Below, piece after piece: positions 25,151-34,365 of a DNA stretch of 64,000 nucleotides. This DNA is from an uncultured Balneola sp. (GTDB taxonomy: Bacteria > Bacteroidota > Rhodothermia > Balneolales > Balneolaceae). The stretch is taken from NCBI GenBank assembly GCA_913058495.1, contig CAJXQC010000003.1, forward strand, positions 62,001-126,000, in the 5' to 3' direction. A model generated the notes under the pieces. It saw only the letters and a program-made list of their open reading frames with translations. It made no database searches and had not been told where the DNA came from. Each line of letters starts with the position of its first letter. Within the stretch, counting starts at the first letter, position 1. The translations under genes and the position numbers were made by a program.

Positions 25151-27688
25151 ATGCATTCATACAACCCATCTGCCATAGAAACCAAATGGCAAAAGTACTG
25201 GCTAGAAAACAAGACCTTTAAAACACCGACCGATACTTCTAAGCCCAAGTTTTATGTGCTGGATATGTTTCCGTATCCCAGTGGGTCGGGACTTCATGTA
25301 GGTCACCCGGAAGGATACACGGCAACCGATATCGTTGCAAGATATAAAAGAATGAATGGCTTTAACGTGCTTCATCCAATGGGTTGGGATGCATTTGGTT
25401 TACCTGCAGAACAGTACGCAGTAAAGACAGGAACTCATCCAAAGATAACTACAGAGAAAAACGTAAATAAATTTCGGGAGCAGTTACAAGCTATTGGTTT
25501 CAGTTATGACTGGGACAGGGAAATCAATACTACTGATCCTGATTATTTTAAATGGACTCAGTGGATCTTCCTGAAGTTATTTGAACGGGGATTAGCGTAC
25601 GAAGATGAAGTAGCAGTGAACTGGTGTCCTGAGTTGGGAACCGTTTTGGCTAACGAAGAAGTAATTGATGGAAAGAGTGAAGTTGGCGGTTATCCGGTTG
25701 TAAGAAAGCCAATGAGACAGTGGGTTCTGAAGATCACAGAATATGCAGAACGACTTTTAAATGATCTTGAAGACCTGGATTGGCCGGAATCGCTGAAAGA
25801 CATGCAGCGAAACTGGATCGGAAAATCGATCGGGGCAGAAGTAGATTTTCAGATCAAAGATCATGATGATAAACTAAGAGTATTTACAACGCGCCCGGAT
25901 ACAATTTTCGGTGCAACGTACATGGTTATTGCTCCTGAACACCGACTTGTAAATGAGATCACAACAGATGATCAGAAAGATGCAGTTGCAAAATACAGAG
26001 CTGAAGTTGAGTTAAAGTCTGATCTTGAACGACAGGAATTAACCAAAGAAAAGACCGGAGTTTTTACAGGCGCGTATGCGATCAATCCGGCAAATGGTAA
26101 AGAAGTTCCCATCTGGATAGCCGATTATGTATTGGTGAGTTATGGAACCGGAGCTATAATGGCGGTTCCCGGTCAGGATGAAAGAGACTGGGAGTTCGCT
26201 GAGAAATACGTTCTTGAAATAGTGAGAACAGTGCAGCCGGAAGAAGGTTTTGAAGGAAAGGCGTACACAGGAAACGGTCCCGCTATAAACAGTGATTTTT
26301 TGAATGGTTTAAAGATCAAAGAAGCCAAACAAAAGATCATCAGGTTTTTGGAAGAAAAAGGAGCAGGTAAAAAAGCTGTTAATTACAAACTTCGTGATTG
26401 GTTGTTTTCAAGACAGCGATACTGGGGCGAGCCTTTTCCAATTATTCATGTGGATGGGGAAGCAAAAGCAATTTCTAAAGATGAATTACCACTGGAACTT
26501 CCGGAAGTTGAAAAATATGAGCCAACCGGTAATGGAGAACCACCTTTGGCAAATGCTACTGAGTGGATAAAAACGACTGATCCTGAAACGGGTAAGGAAG
26601 CGATTCGCGAAACCAATACTATGCCGCAGTGGGCAGGTTCTTGCTGGTATTATTTACGATACATTTCTCCTGATTTTGATGGCGGCCCTGTTGATCCGGA
26701 TTACGAAAAATACTGGATGCCAGTGGATCTGTACATTGGTGGTGCTGAGCATGCGGTACTTCATTTACTCTATGCTAGATTTTGGCATAAAGTTCTTTAC
26801 GATTGTGGAATACTATCTACAAAAGAGCCATTTCAAAAACTTGTGAATCAGGGAATGATTCTTGGGGAAATGGAATACACATCAAAAGATGGTGAGAAAT
26901 TATCTGACGATGAAGTTGAGAAAAAAGGAGATGGGTTCGTTGAGAAATCCACGGGCGTAAAAGTAGAAGCCAGAGCTCATAAGATGAGTAAAAGTCGTGG
27001 GAATGTTATTAACCCGGACAATATCATTGCTCAATACGGCGCAGATTCATTACGATTGTATGAAATGTTCATGGGACCTCTAGAGCAGGTGAAGCCGTGG
27101 AGTACGAAAGGTGTAGAAGGGGTAAACCGGTTTTTAAATCGAGCCTGGAGATTGCTGATCAATGAAGATTCAGGAGAATTGAGCTCCAAGATAAATGAAG
27201 ATGAGCCAACTAAAGATCAGCTGAAAGTACTACACGAAGCTATCAAAAAAGTAACTGACGATATTGAATCACTCAGATTTAATACGGCAATTTCTTCACT
27301 AATGATCTTCACGAACGAAGCAAACCAATGGAACACTATTCCTAAGTCAGTTGCTGAGGATTTTGTAATCTTATTATCGCCATTTGCGCCTCATATTTGT
27401 GAGGAATTATGGAAAATACTGGGAAATAAAAATTCCATCGCTTATGCTGAATGGCCTGAGTTTGTAGAGGAATACCTGAAAGAAGATTCCATTCTGTATC
27501 CGATCCAGATCAACGGAAAAGTCAGAAGTGAAATAAATATTCCTTCAGACAAAGCTGTTGACAAAGAATTCGTGCTGGATCATGCAAAACAGGATGAGAA
27601 AATAAAAGAGTATTTAGAAAACGCAGAAATAATTAAAGAGATCTTTGTTCCAAAGCGTATTATCAACATCGTTGTAAAACCAAAGTAG
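25151..27688 (+). CDS. leuS: leucyl-tRNA synthetase
   Basis: LeuRS of 845 residues, a class I synthetase charging tRNA(Leu). The HIGH-type motif appears in [17 protein letters not shown] near residue 45, and the KMSKS loop in [11 protein letters not shown] near residue 618. The CP1 editing domain lies around residues 220-420 (for example [14 protein letters not shown]). The C-terminal anticodon and LeuC domains follow ([10 protein letters not shown]). I choose the ATG at 25151 rather than the adjacent TTG at 25148. It stands alone, with about 75 bases upstream and no visible T-box or other leader. Confidence 0.97.
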   Translation: MHSYNPSAIETKWQKYWLENKTFKTPTDTSKPKFYVLDMFPYPSGSGLHVGHPEGYTATDIVARYKRMNGFNVLHPMGWDAFGLPAEQYAVKTGTHPKITTEKNVNKFREQLQAIGFSYDWDREINTTDPDYFKWTQWIFLKLFERGLAYEDEVAVNWCPELGTVLANEEVIDGKSEVGGYPVVRKPMRQWVLKITEYAERLLNDLEDLDWPESLKDMQRNWIGKSIGAEVDFQIKDHDDKLRVFTTRPDTIFGATYMVIAPEHRLVNEITTDDQKDAVAKYRAEVELKSDLERQELTKEKTGVFTGAYAINPANGKEVPIWIADYVLVSYGTGAIMAVPGQDERDWEFAEKYVLEIVRTVQPEEGFEGKAYTGNGPAINSDFLNGLKIKEAKQKIIRFLEEKGAGKKAVNYKLRDWLFSRQRYWGEPFPIIHVDGEAKAISKDELPLELPEVEKYEPTGNGEPPLANATEWIKTTDPETGKEAIRETNTMPQWAGSCWYYLRYISPDFDGGPVDPDYEKYWMPVDLYIGGAEHAVLHLLYARFWHKVLYDCGILSTKEPFQKLVNQGMILGEMEYTSKDGEKLSDDEVEKKGDGFVEKSTGVKVEARAHKMSKSRGNVINPDNIIAQYGADSLRLYEMFMGPLEQVKPWSTKGVEGVNRFLNRAWRLLINEDSGELSSKINEDEPTKDQLKVLHEAIKKVTDDIESLRFNTAISSLMIFTNEANQWNTIPKSVAEDFVILLSPFAPHICEELWKILGNKNSIAYAEWPEFVEEYLKEDSILYPIQINGKVRSEINIPSDKAVDKEFVLDHAKQDEKIKEYLENAEIIKEIFVPKRIINIVVKPK

Positions 27689-27788
27689 AATTTGCTGTTA
27701 AGTACTTTTAACTGAAACTATCCGTTTAAAATCGTTATTCTTTAGCCGATAATGTAAACTAACACAGATATAAGTGGTGTTCAGTTAG

Positions 27789-30755
27789 ATGAAGATGATC
27801 AGGGTGCTTTTTATAGAGGATAGTTCACACGATGCTGAGCTTTTGATTCGCCATATCAAGAAAGGTGGTTTTGAGCTTAAGTATGATGTGACAGACTCCC
27901 TCGAAGAAATGGTATTATTGATCGCTAAAAATCAATATGACATTTGTATATGTGATTTTAAACTCCCCGGATTTTCAGGAATTGATGCTGTTAAAAGAAT
28001 AAGAGGGCTTGAGCAAGATATTCCTGTTATACTGGCTTCCGGTACCATTCCTGATGAACAAGCTATTGATGCTGTTTTAGCAGGAGCCAAAGATTACGTA
28101 TTAAAAGATAACTTGAGAAGACTTATTCCGGCTATGCAGAGAGAGCTGGAGGCACTTGAACAAAGGCGTGACAAGAGGAAAAGTGATCGCTTATTGGCAG
28201 CAGTATTTAACAGCTCAACCGGAGTCCGTATATCGAATAGAGATCGTATTATCATCAAGGTAAACAATGCCTACTGCGAGATGATGGGATATAGCGCTGA
28301 AGAACTTATTGGAACAAGTATAGATAATATCATCCCAAAAGACAGGCGTGAACAAGACAGAAGAGAATACGAAGAGTTTATACGAAATTTTTTAGAGAAT
28401 GGAGTTGATACACCGAATACTAAAAAGGATGTGAGAAAAGACGGTACGTATATTGATGTGCTGGTCAGGTCAAATGTTTTTGCAGATAATGATGAAATCT
28501 TTGTTGTAAGCACATTGCAAGATGTAAGTGAAGTTTTTAAGTACAAAACTCTTTTTGAAGAAAGTGGACGGATTGCAAAACTGGGTGGCTGGGAAAGAGA
28601 TGTAGCTACGGGAAAAGAAGTTTGGACAAAGCAAATTTATGATATTTATGAGGTATCGGAAGATAATTTTGATCCTGCGGAAGAAAGTGATGAACGATTT
28701 CATACAAAAGAGTCTCTGGAGCTAATGAAGAGGTCTATGAAAGCGGCCGAAGAAAAGGGTATTCCATTTGATATTGAGGTTGAGATAATAGATGCAAAAG
28801 GAAATAAAAAGTGGTGTAGAGGAACCGGTAACCCCATTTTTGAAAAAGATAAAGTGGTGAAGTTAATAGGTTCCTTTCAGGATATTACAGAGCGTAAATC
28901 TAGGGAGCTAGAGCTTAAAAGAAATGAAGAAAAGTATAAATTTCTCTTCGATCATAGTCCTAACTCAATGATTATTTTTGAAGTGGATTCAGATAAAATT
29001 ATTGATGCAAACTCTGTCGCAATACAGATGTACGGTTATACTAAAGAAGAATTTAAGGAACTTGCCGCTGTTGATTTAAGGCCTGAAAGGGAGGTCGATA
29101 AATATTTAAAAATTTCTGATCAAGGAGAACATGATTCTGAAGAAATCAGATCCTTCAGAGGAGGGTTTCATAAAAGGAAGAATGGGGAAGAGTTCATCGT
29201 TGATGTTTATACCAGAACAACGGTTATAAATGACAAAAAAGCCAATATTGTAGTTATTAATGATATAACTGAAAAATATAACTATGAACAGGATCTGATA
29301 AAGACCAATAACATTCTGAATGCACTTATAGAAAATGCACCAATAGGTTTGGTAGCCACTGATGATCAGGGAAATGTTAAGGAACTGTGGAACCCGATGG
29401 CCGAGGAAATATTTGGGTGGAAAAGAGAGGAAGTCCTGGGAAAGTCTCTACCTTATGTTCCGAATAATAAAATGGATGAATTTGGAGAAAATCTAAGAAG
29501 AGGTATAGTATCAAAACAATCATTTATTACTGAAATTGAGAGGGTAAGAAAGAATGGAGAAAAAATATATTTGCGGGAGTTTGTAACCCCTCTCAAAGAC
29601 TCTGAAGGAAACGTAAGTAAGTTACTTATGCTTACGGAAGATGTAACTGAAAAGAAGAAGGTGGAACTGGCTTTAGTCAGCAGTGAGCAAAAGTACAGAA
29701 ATCTGGTTGAGGCTTCTCATGATCTTGTATGGCGAATTGACATTGAAAGGAATTTTAATTTTATCAATAATGCAAGTTCGTCTATTCTGGGTTACAGCCC
29801 ATCCGAAATGATTGGTAATTCATTTGTTTCATATATCAACCCACCAAAAGCGGAAGAAGTAGTGAAGATACATGATAGCGTGATTGAGGGAGACATCTTT
29901 GAAAGTTTTCCTCTTGAAATGCTAACAGCGGAAGGGGAGCTGAGACATCTTACCGCAACTGCTTATCCAATTATAGATGATAGTGGTACAATAATAGGCT
30001 GTTCAGGAACGGCCACGGATATAACCCATTTAAAGAACTATCAATCTCAACTAGAGGAGTCTTTAGCTGAAAAAGAAATTCTTATTAAAGAGATTCATCA
30101 CAGAGTAAAAAATAATTTAGCAGTTATATCAGGATTGTTTGCTTTGCAGGCCATGCATGTGAACGAAGAAGATACTGAGACTTTAACAATTTTGCAGGAA
30201 AGTCAATCCAGAATTAAATCTATAGCTGCAATTCATGAGAAACTTTATCAGAATCATATTTTCAGTAGCATAGAAATCAAAAGTTATTTAACTGATTTTG
30301 TTTCAGAAATAGCAGAAACTTATGAGAGAAGTGATAAAAATATAGAAATTGAAGTACTGGGAGATGAGGTTTCTTTAAATGTAAATCAGGCAGTTCCATT
30401 TGGTATCTTGGCTAATGAACTAATTGTAAATGCATATAAATATGCATTTGTAGGAAAAGATCATGGAAAAATTAATATCAGTTTAAACGTGGTTAGAGAA
30501 GAGTTGATTTTTTCAGTTGCTGATAACGGTGTTGGTTTGGCTGAAGATTTTGATATCAATGAATTAAATTCACTCGGAATGACCTTGATAAGAACACTGG
30601 CAGAACAATTAAATGCTACATTTGATTGGGACACAAAAAAGGGAGAAGGAGTTAATTTCAAAATCAGTTTTATCCCTGATAAACTTATAAAATCCACGTG
30701 GATAAAAAACAAGCCTGAAAACAGATTTGTATCCAGGCTTGATAAAAGGAAATGA
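27789..30755 (+). CDS. REC-PAS(x5)-HisKA_2-HATPase hybrid sensor histidine kinase
   Basis: The 988-residue cytoplasmic protein has no membrane segment. Residues 1-125 are a receiver domain with acidic pocket (FIEDSSHD) and phospho-acceptor Asp56 in CICDFKLPG. Five PAS domains follow, at roughly 130-245, 255-370, 380-495, 505-620 and 630-750 (for example DANSVAIQMYGYTKEEF and FINNASSSILGYSPSEM). The kinase core has IKEIHHRVKNNLAVI with the phosphorylated His at 770 or 771, the HisKA_2 type, then the ATPase N box NELIVNAYKYAF and G box ADNGVGL. An N-terminal receiver suggests control by an upstream kinase. The last ~15 codons overlap the terminator of gltA. Confidence 0.92.
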   Translation: MKMIRVLFIEDSSHDAELLIRHIKKGGFELKYDVTDSLEEMVLLIAKNQYDICICDFKLPGFSGIDAVKRIRGLEQDIPVILASGTIPDEQAIDAVLAGAKDYVLKDNLRRLIPAMQRELEALEQRRDKRKSDRLLAAVFNSSTGVRISNRDRIIIKVNNAYCEMMGYSAEELIGTSIDNIIPKDRREQDRREYEEFIRNFLENGVDTPNTKKDVRKDGTYIDVLVRSNVFADNDEIFVVSTLQDVSEVFKYKTLFEESGRIAKLGGWERDVATGKEVWTKQIYDIYEVSEDNFDPAEESDERFHTKESLELMKRSMKAAEEKGIPFDIEVEIIDAKGNKKWCRGTGNPIFEKDKVVKLIGSFQDITERKSRELELKRNEEKYKFLFDHSPNSMIIFEVDSDKIIDANSVAIQMYGYTKEEFKELAAVDLRPEREVDKYLKISDQGEHDSEEIRSFRGGFHKRKNGEEFIVDVYTRTTVINDKKANIVVINDITEKYNYEQDLIKTNNILNALIENAPIGLVATDDQGNVKELWNPMAEEIFGWKREEVLGKSLPYVPNNKMDEFGENLRRGIVSKQSFITEIERVRKNGEKIYLREFVTPLKDSEGNVSKLLMLTEDVTEKKKVELALVSSEQKYRNLVEASHDLVWRIDIERNFNFINNASSSILGYSPSEMIGNSFVSYINPPKAEEVVKIHDSVIEGDIFESFPLEMLTAEGELRHLTATAYPIIDDSGTIIGCSGTATDITHLKNYQSQLEESLAEKEILIKEIHHRVKNNLAVISGLFALQAMHVNEEDTETLTILQESQSRIKSIAAIHEKLYQNHIFSSIEIKSYLTDFVSEIAETYERSDKNIEIEVLGDEVSLNVNQAVPFGILANELIVNAYKYAFVGKDHGKINISLNVVREELIFSVADNGVGLAEDFDINELNSLGMTLIRTLAEQLNATFDWDTKKGEGVNFKISFIPDKLIKSTWIKNKPENRFVSRLDKRK
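30705..30742 (-). terminator. gltA rho-independent terminator inside the kinase gene's 3' end
   Basis: On the minus strand CAAGCCTG and CAGGCTTG form a perfect 8-bp stem with a 16-base loop, followed by six T (A run at 30705-30710 on the plus strand). It lies 22 bases beyond the gltA stop and entirely within the coding end of the convergent histidine kinase gene. Confidence 0.75.
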
Positions 30756-30763
30756 TAAATATC

Positions 30764-31933
30764 TTATCTGCTTTCTAAAGGAGTCCACTCCAGATTTTTT
30801 TCCCCAACATAAAGTGCACGAGGACGAATTAATCTGTTATTTGCGGCTTGCTCCATAACATGACCTGTCCATCCTGAAACTCGGCTCATTGTAAAAATAC
30901 AAGTGTAAAGATCCGGTTCAATTCCGATTGAGTAGTAGACAGTAGCTGAGAAGAAATCTACGTTAGGATCAATGCTTTTTTCTTCTTTCATGGTATTGAG
31001 CATATCCATACTCCAGCGGTACAATTCTTCATGGCCTGTTTCTTCTGAAAGAGCCTTTGCCATTTTTTGAAGATGATATCCGCGTGGATCAAAAACTTTA
31101 TATACACGGTGACCGAAGCCCATTATCTTTTCTTTGCTGTCCAGCTTTTTCTTAGTGAAAGCAACTGCATCAGCATCTTTTCCTTGCTTTGAAAGTTCAA
31201 GAAGGGTATTCATAACCGCTGTATTTGCACCACCGTGTAAAGGACCCTTTAATGCTCCTATTGCTCCTGTAACAGAAGAGTACATATCCGCCATAGTAGC
31301 AGTGATAGTTCTGGCTGTAAAAGTAGAAGCGTTCATTCCGTGTTCAGCATGAAGGATCAAACACAGATCCATTGTTTTCTCTGCTTGTTTACCCGGCTTT
31401 TCCCCATTCAACATATAAAGGAAATTAAAAGCGGTACTTCCTTCTTTTAACGGAGCAATTATTTCTTTTCCTTTTCTGGATCTGTCAAAAGCTGCAATGA
31501 TAGAAGGGATGCGGGCAGTAATAGAAATAGCCTGATCCATGAATAGACTTTCATCGAACTTACCAAAAGTGGAATCGCTATCTGCCAACATAGAAACGGA
31601 AGTTCTTAAAACTGCCATCGGCTCAGCATCTTTACTGGTAGATTTAATATAATTAAGAACAGCGTCCGGCAATTCGCGAAGTTCAACCAGTTCTTTTTCC
31701 AGGTTCTCTAACTCAGAACTATTAGGTAGTCGATCATTCCAAAGCAAAAAACAAACTTCTTCAAAAGTAGCATTTTCAGCTAGTGTGTCAATATGATAAC
31801 CAGAGTATATAAGATCTCCCACTTTACCATCAATAAAACTCTTAGTCGTAGAAAATGCTACGATACCATCAAGCCCTTTATTGATGTGAGGGTATTCTTG
31901 TTCGTCAAAACCAGTATGTAAATCAGAAGACAT
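30764..31933 (-). CDS. gltA: citrate synthase
   Basis: This 389-residue enzyme condenses oxaloacetate and acetyl-CoA to citrate. The catalytic His residues are in ILHAEHGMNASTFTAR and GFGHRVYKVFDPRG, and the catalytic Asp in NVDFFSATVYYSIG. The length fits the short dimeric citrate/2-methylcitrate synthase group, so some activity with propionyl-CoA cannot be excluded. It is a single-gene unit with a 324-base upstream region and its own terminator. An AAGCGCTT-centred element sits 188 bases upstream of the start codon, as it does for gltB. Confidence 0.95.
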   Translation of the reverse strand: MSSDLHTGFDEQEYPHINKGLDGIVAFSTTKSFIDGKVGDLIYSGYHIDTLAENATFEEVCFLLWNDRLPNSSELENLEKELVELRELPDAVLNYIKSTSKDAEPMAVLRTSVSMLADSDSTFGKFDESLFMDQAISITARIPSIIAAFDRSRKGKEIIAPLKEGSTAFNFLYMLNGEKPGKQAEKTMDLCLILHAEHGMNASTFTARTITATMADMYSSVTGAIGALKGPLHGGANTAVMNTLLELSKQGKDADAVAFTKKKLDSKEKIMGFGHRVYKVFDPRGYHLQKMAKALSEETGHEELYRWSMDMLNTMKEEKSIDPNVDFFSATVYYSIGIEPDLYTCIFTMSRVSGWTGHVMEQAANNRLIRPRALYVGEKNLEWTPLESR

Positions 31934-32257
31934 TCGATCTCCAAATTTTAGTGTTAAATAATTTCTTTGTGTCCTAATCAGGAATCCAAACTTAAAACTG
32001 TTTTTTTATCTCAATCGTTTAGTTTGGACTAAAAAGTCTATCCTTTTTTGGGAAGAATAATAAAATAAGATTATCTGAAGAAAATTGTAGAATTAATTTA
32101 CTCTTTTAACATCTGTAAGCGCTTTTTTATGTCTAAGCATAGTGGCTGTTTGTGCGTAGTTTTAAAGCAAAAAGATGATCAGATCAGAACTCTAAAATGA
32201 GTGAACCTAGTAATGGTGTAGTCTTATTTATTTTCAGCAGAGATCGTGATATAAAAA
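31934..32257. other. 324-base intergenic region upstream of gltA
   Basis: No reading frame with coding character, tRNA or recognisable riboswitch is visible. The region holds the AAGCGCTT-centred element at 32115-32129. A TTTAGTTTGGACTAAA inverted pair (CTAAA/TTTAG type) lies near 32018-32033. Both mazG and gltA are transcribed leftward, so this is the gltA regulatory region and mazG 3' flank. Confidence 0.6.
32115..32129. promoter_or_regulatory. GKAAGCGCTTTTYTA element, copy 2 (gltA)
   Basis: GTAAGCGCTTTTTTA, with the palindrome AAGCGCTT at 32117-32124, is centred 188 bases upstream of the gltA start codon. It differs from the pckA/aguB copy at a single base. The T tract points away from gltA. 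Confidence 0.5.
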
Positions 32258-33022
32258 CTAATTAACCGATTTAGCTTTTTCCCACAACAAATCCATTTCA
32301 TCGAGGGTGGCTTCTTTTACACTTTTATCAGATTTTTTTAATTCTGATTCGATGTATTTAAATCGCTTTTCAAATTTTTTATTGGTTTGTCTCAAACTAT
32401 CCTCAGCTACCAAATTAAAGTAGCGGGCAACATTTACAATAGAGAATAAGACATCTCCGAATTCTTCAGATGAAGCATTGATATCATTATTCTGCAGTGT
32501 TTCTTTAAACTCAGCAAGTTCTTCATCCAATTTTTCCCAGGCAAGCTTCCATTCCGGCCAATCAAAACCAACGTTCGCTGCTTTTTCCTGCATTCTTTGT
32601 GCTCTTATTAATGATGGCAGGTGTGCAGGCAACCCGTCCAATGTAGATTTTTTTCCTTCTTTTAGTTTGATATTTTCCCAGTTCTCAGCTACTTCTCCTT
32701 CATTAGTAACTGTTTGTTCTCCAAATACATGAGGATGTCTTCTGATTAGTTTTTCCATCAAGGTGTAGATCACGTCGCCAACATCAAAAGTATTGGTCTC
32801 ACTGGCAATATTACTGTGAAAAACAACATGTAATAAAAGGTCTCCTAATTCCTTTTTAAACTCGTCAAAATCATTATTGTCCAGAGCTTCAATAGCTTCA
32901 TAAGCCTCTTCTATGAGGTTATCTTTAATGGAATGATGCGTTTGTTTTTTATCCCAAGGACATTCTTTTCTGAGAATAGATACTAACTCAATGAGATCTT
33001 CAAATTTTTTGCTTGGCTGCAT
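32258..33022 (-). CDS. mazG: nucleoside triphosphate pyrophosphohydrolase MazG
   Basis: This 254-residue protein has the two-domain layout of MazG, which hydrolyses (d)NTPs to monophosphates and pyrophosphate and so clears unwanted nucleotides. The first domain shows CPWDKKQTHHSI and the metal-binding EEAYEAIEAL...KELGDLLLHVVFHS acidic helix pair. The second domain shows EFGDVLFSIVNVARY. The length matches the E. coli protein. It precedes gltA on the same strand but is separated by more than 300 bases, so it is likely independent. No mazEF pair is nearby, so a link to toxin-antitoxin control is not implied. Confidence 0.95.
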   Translation of the reverse strand: MQPSKKFEDLIELVSILRKECPWDKKQTHHSIKDNLIEEAYEAIEALDNNDFDEFKKELGDLLLHVVFHSNIASETNTFDVGDVIYTLMEKLIRRHPHVFGEQTVTNEGEVAENWENIKLKEGKKSTLDGLPAHLPSLIRAQRMQEKAANVGFDWPEWKLAWEKLDEELAEFKETLQNNDINASSEEFGDVLFSIVNVARYFNLVAEDSLRQTNKKFEKRFKYIESELKKSDKSVKEATLDEMDLLWEKAKSVN

Positions 33023-33096
33023 AAAGAAATTAAGAATTAAGGATTCAATATTAAAAATTAAGGTACTAATCTTTAATTTTGAATTTTTAATTTAAA

Positions 33097-34365
33097 CTAT
33101 GTTTTCTTTTTCTTTTTTTTAGCAGCCGGAAACAGAATGTTATTTAGTATCAAGCGATATCCCGGACTATTAGGATGTAGATCTAAATCGGTAGGAGGGT
33201 CGTTCACTCGATGAGTATAATCTTCAGGATCATGACCGGCGTAGAATGTCCATGTTCCCTGACCATAGTTACTGTGAATATATTTAACCTGATTTCTGCC
33301 AGGAGATTCTGCAAGTATTACTACAGATGATTTAACTTTTTCCTTTCTGAAAGCAGTTGTTTGTCCATAAAAGCCTTTTACAGAGCTTACATGGTTTTGA
33401 GTAAGCATAGTAGGAACAGGATCCCATTTTGCTGAAAACTCAAAAAGTGTAAAAAAATCAAGTGATTGGTCAATCTCCCTTATTTGTACAGGAACATCGA
33501 TATCAGCATGTTCATATTGATAAGGATCAATGATGATATTAAAATCTTCAAAAGCAAAGGTTTTGGAAAAATCCAGATTTTCCTGAGCATTAGGATCTAC
33601 AGCATCTCCGTCAAATTGAGTAGGTGCAATATCTATTCCTTCAGCTGCTAATGCAATATCAAAAGTATCTGTACCTGAACACATCGCAAACAAAAACCCG
33701 CCATTTCCTACATATTCTTTGATAGTTCTCGCAACTTCTTTCTTCTGTTCGCTGACTTTTGAATATCCCAATTCTTTAGCCATAGCTTCCATTTGGCGAA
33801 CTTGGGCAATATACCAGGGTACACTGTTATAACTGGCCCAGAACTTACCAAACTGACCTGTAAAATCTTCATGATGCAGGTGAAGCCAATCATATTCTTT
33901 CAACTTTCCCTCCAACACTTCCACATCCCATATTTTATCGTATTCTACTTCTGCATAAGTTAATGCAAGAGTTACTGCATCATCCCAAGGGAGTGCCTGA
34001 TCAGGAGTATATACTGCAATTTTAGGAGCTTTTTCTAAATTTACTACAGATGTATTAGACCCGGGACGTTCTACTTCTGCAACAATTGAAGCTGCTTTTG
34101 ATGAACTGATATTCTCCAGACTTACATTCCGTAATCTGCTTTTTCGAATAATGTCATTATCGACAGTTACCATAAAACTACCACCACGATAGTTCAATAA
34201 CCATTTTACGGGATAGCCGTCAGTAACATGATTGAAGATCACACCATAAGCTTTAAGATGGTTTGTTTGGGTGTCATCCATTGGAATAAGGATCTGTTGC
34301 TGGCTGAATAAATCAGAAGCAGACAACAGTAGCAGTGATGAAATAAAAAGAATTCGTTTGATCAT
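33097..34365 (-). CDS. secreted GATase-1-like protein, often labelled asparagine synthetase B
   Basis: This 422-residue protein has a signal peptide ending near FSQQQ (residues 21-23). Bacteroidota homologues starting ILIPMD...QTNHLKAYGV are commonly annotated asparagine synthetase B. I see none of the expected hallmarks: no N-terminal Cys glutaminase and no SGGxDS PP-loop. Instead GNGGFLFAMCSGTDTFDIAL near residue 230 looks like a class I glutamine-amidotransferase-like nucleophile elbow, as in ThuA/DJ-1-type folds. YIHSNYGQGTWTFYAGHDPED near the C-terminus fits such a fold. The protein ends in AAKKKKKKT. Its ATG directly abuts the stop of the TPR gene. Function unknown. Confidence 0.7.
   Translation of the reverse strand: MIKRILFISSLLLLSASDLFSQQQILIPMDDTQTNHLKAYGVIFNHVTDGYPVKWLLNYRGGSFMVTVDNDIIRKSRLRNVSLENISSSKAASIVAEVERPGSNTSVVNLEKAPKIAVYTPDQALPWDDAVTLALTYAEVEYDKIWDVEVLEGKLKEYDWLHLHHEDFTGQFGKFWASYNSVPWYIAQVRQMEAMAKELGYSKVSEQKKEVARTIKEYVGNGGFLFAMCSGTDTFDIALAAEGIDIAPTQFDGDAVDPNAQENLDFSKTFAFEDFNIIIDPYQYEHADIDVPVQIREIDQSLDFFTLFEFSAKWDPVPTMLTQNHVSSVKGFYGQTTAFRKEKVKSSVVILAESPGRNQVKYIHSNYGQGTWTFYAGHDPEDYTHRVNDPPTDLDLHPNSPGYRLILNNILFPAAKKKKKKT

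Noticed and set aside
32258-33022. mazG as part of a toxin-antitoxin module
   Set aside because: No mazE or mazF lies nearby; MazG is common as a house-cleaning enzyme alone.
33100-33123. Poly-lysine tail of the GATase-like protein as an assembly artefact
   Set aside because: The run (AAKKKKKKT) is encoded by mixed AAA/AAG codons and ends in frame at a stop; no reason to treat it as an error, though it is noted as unusual.
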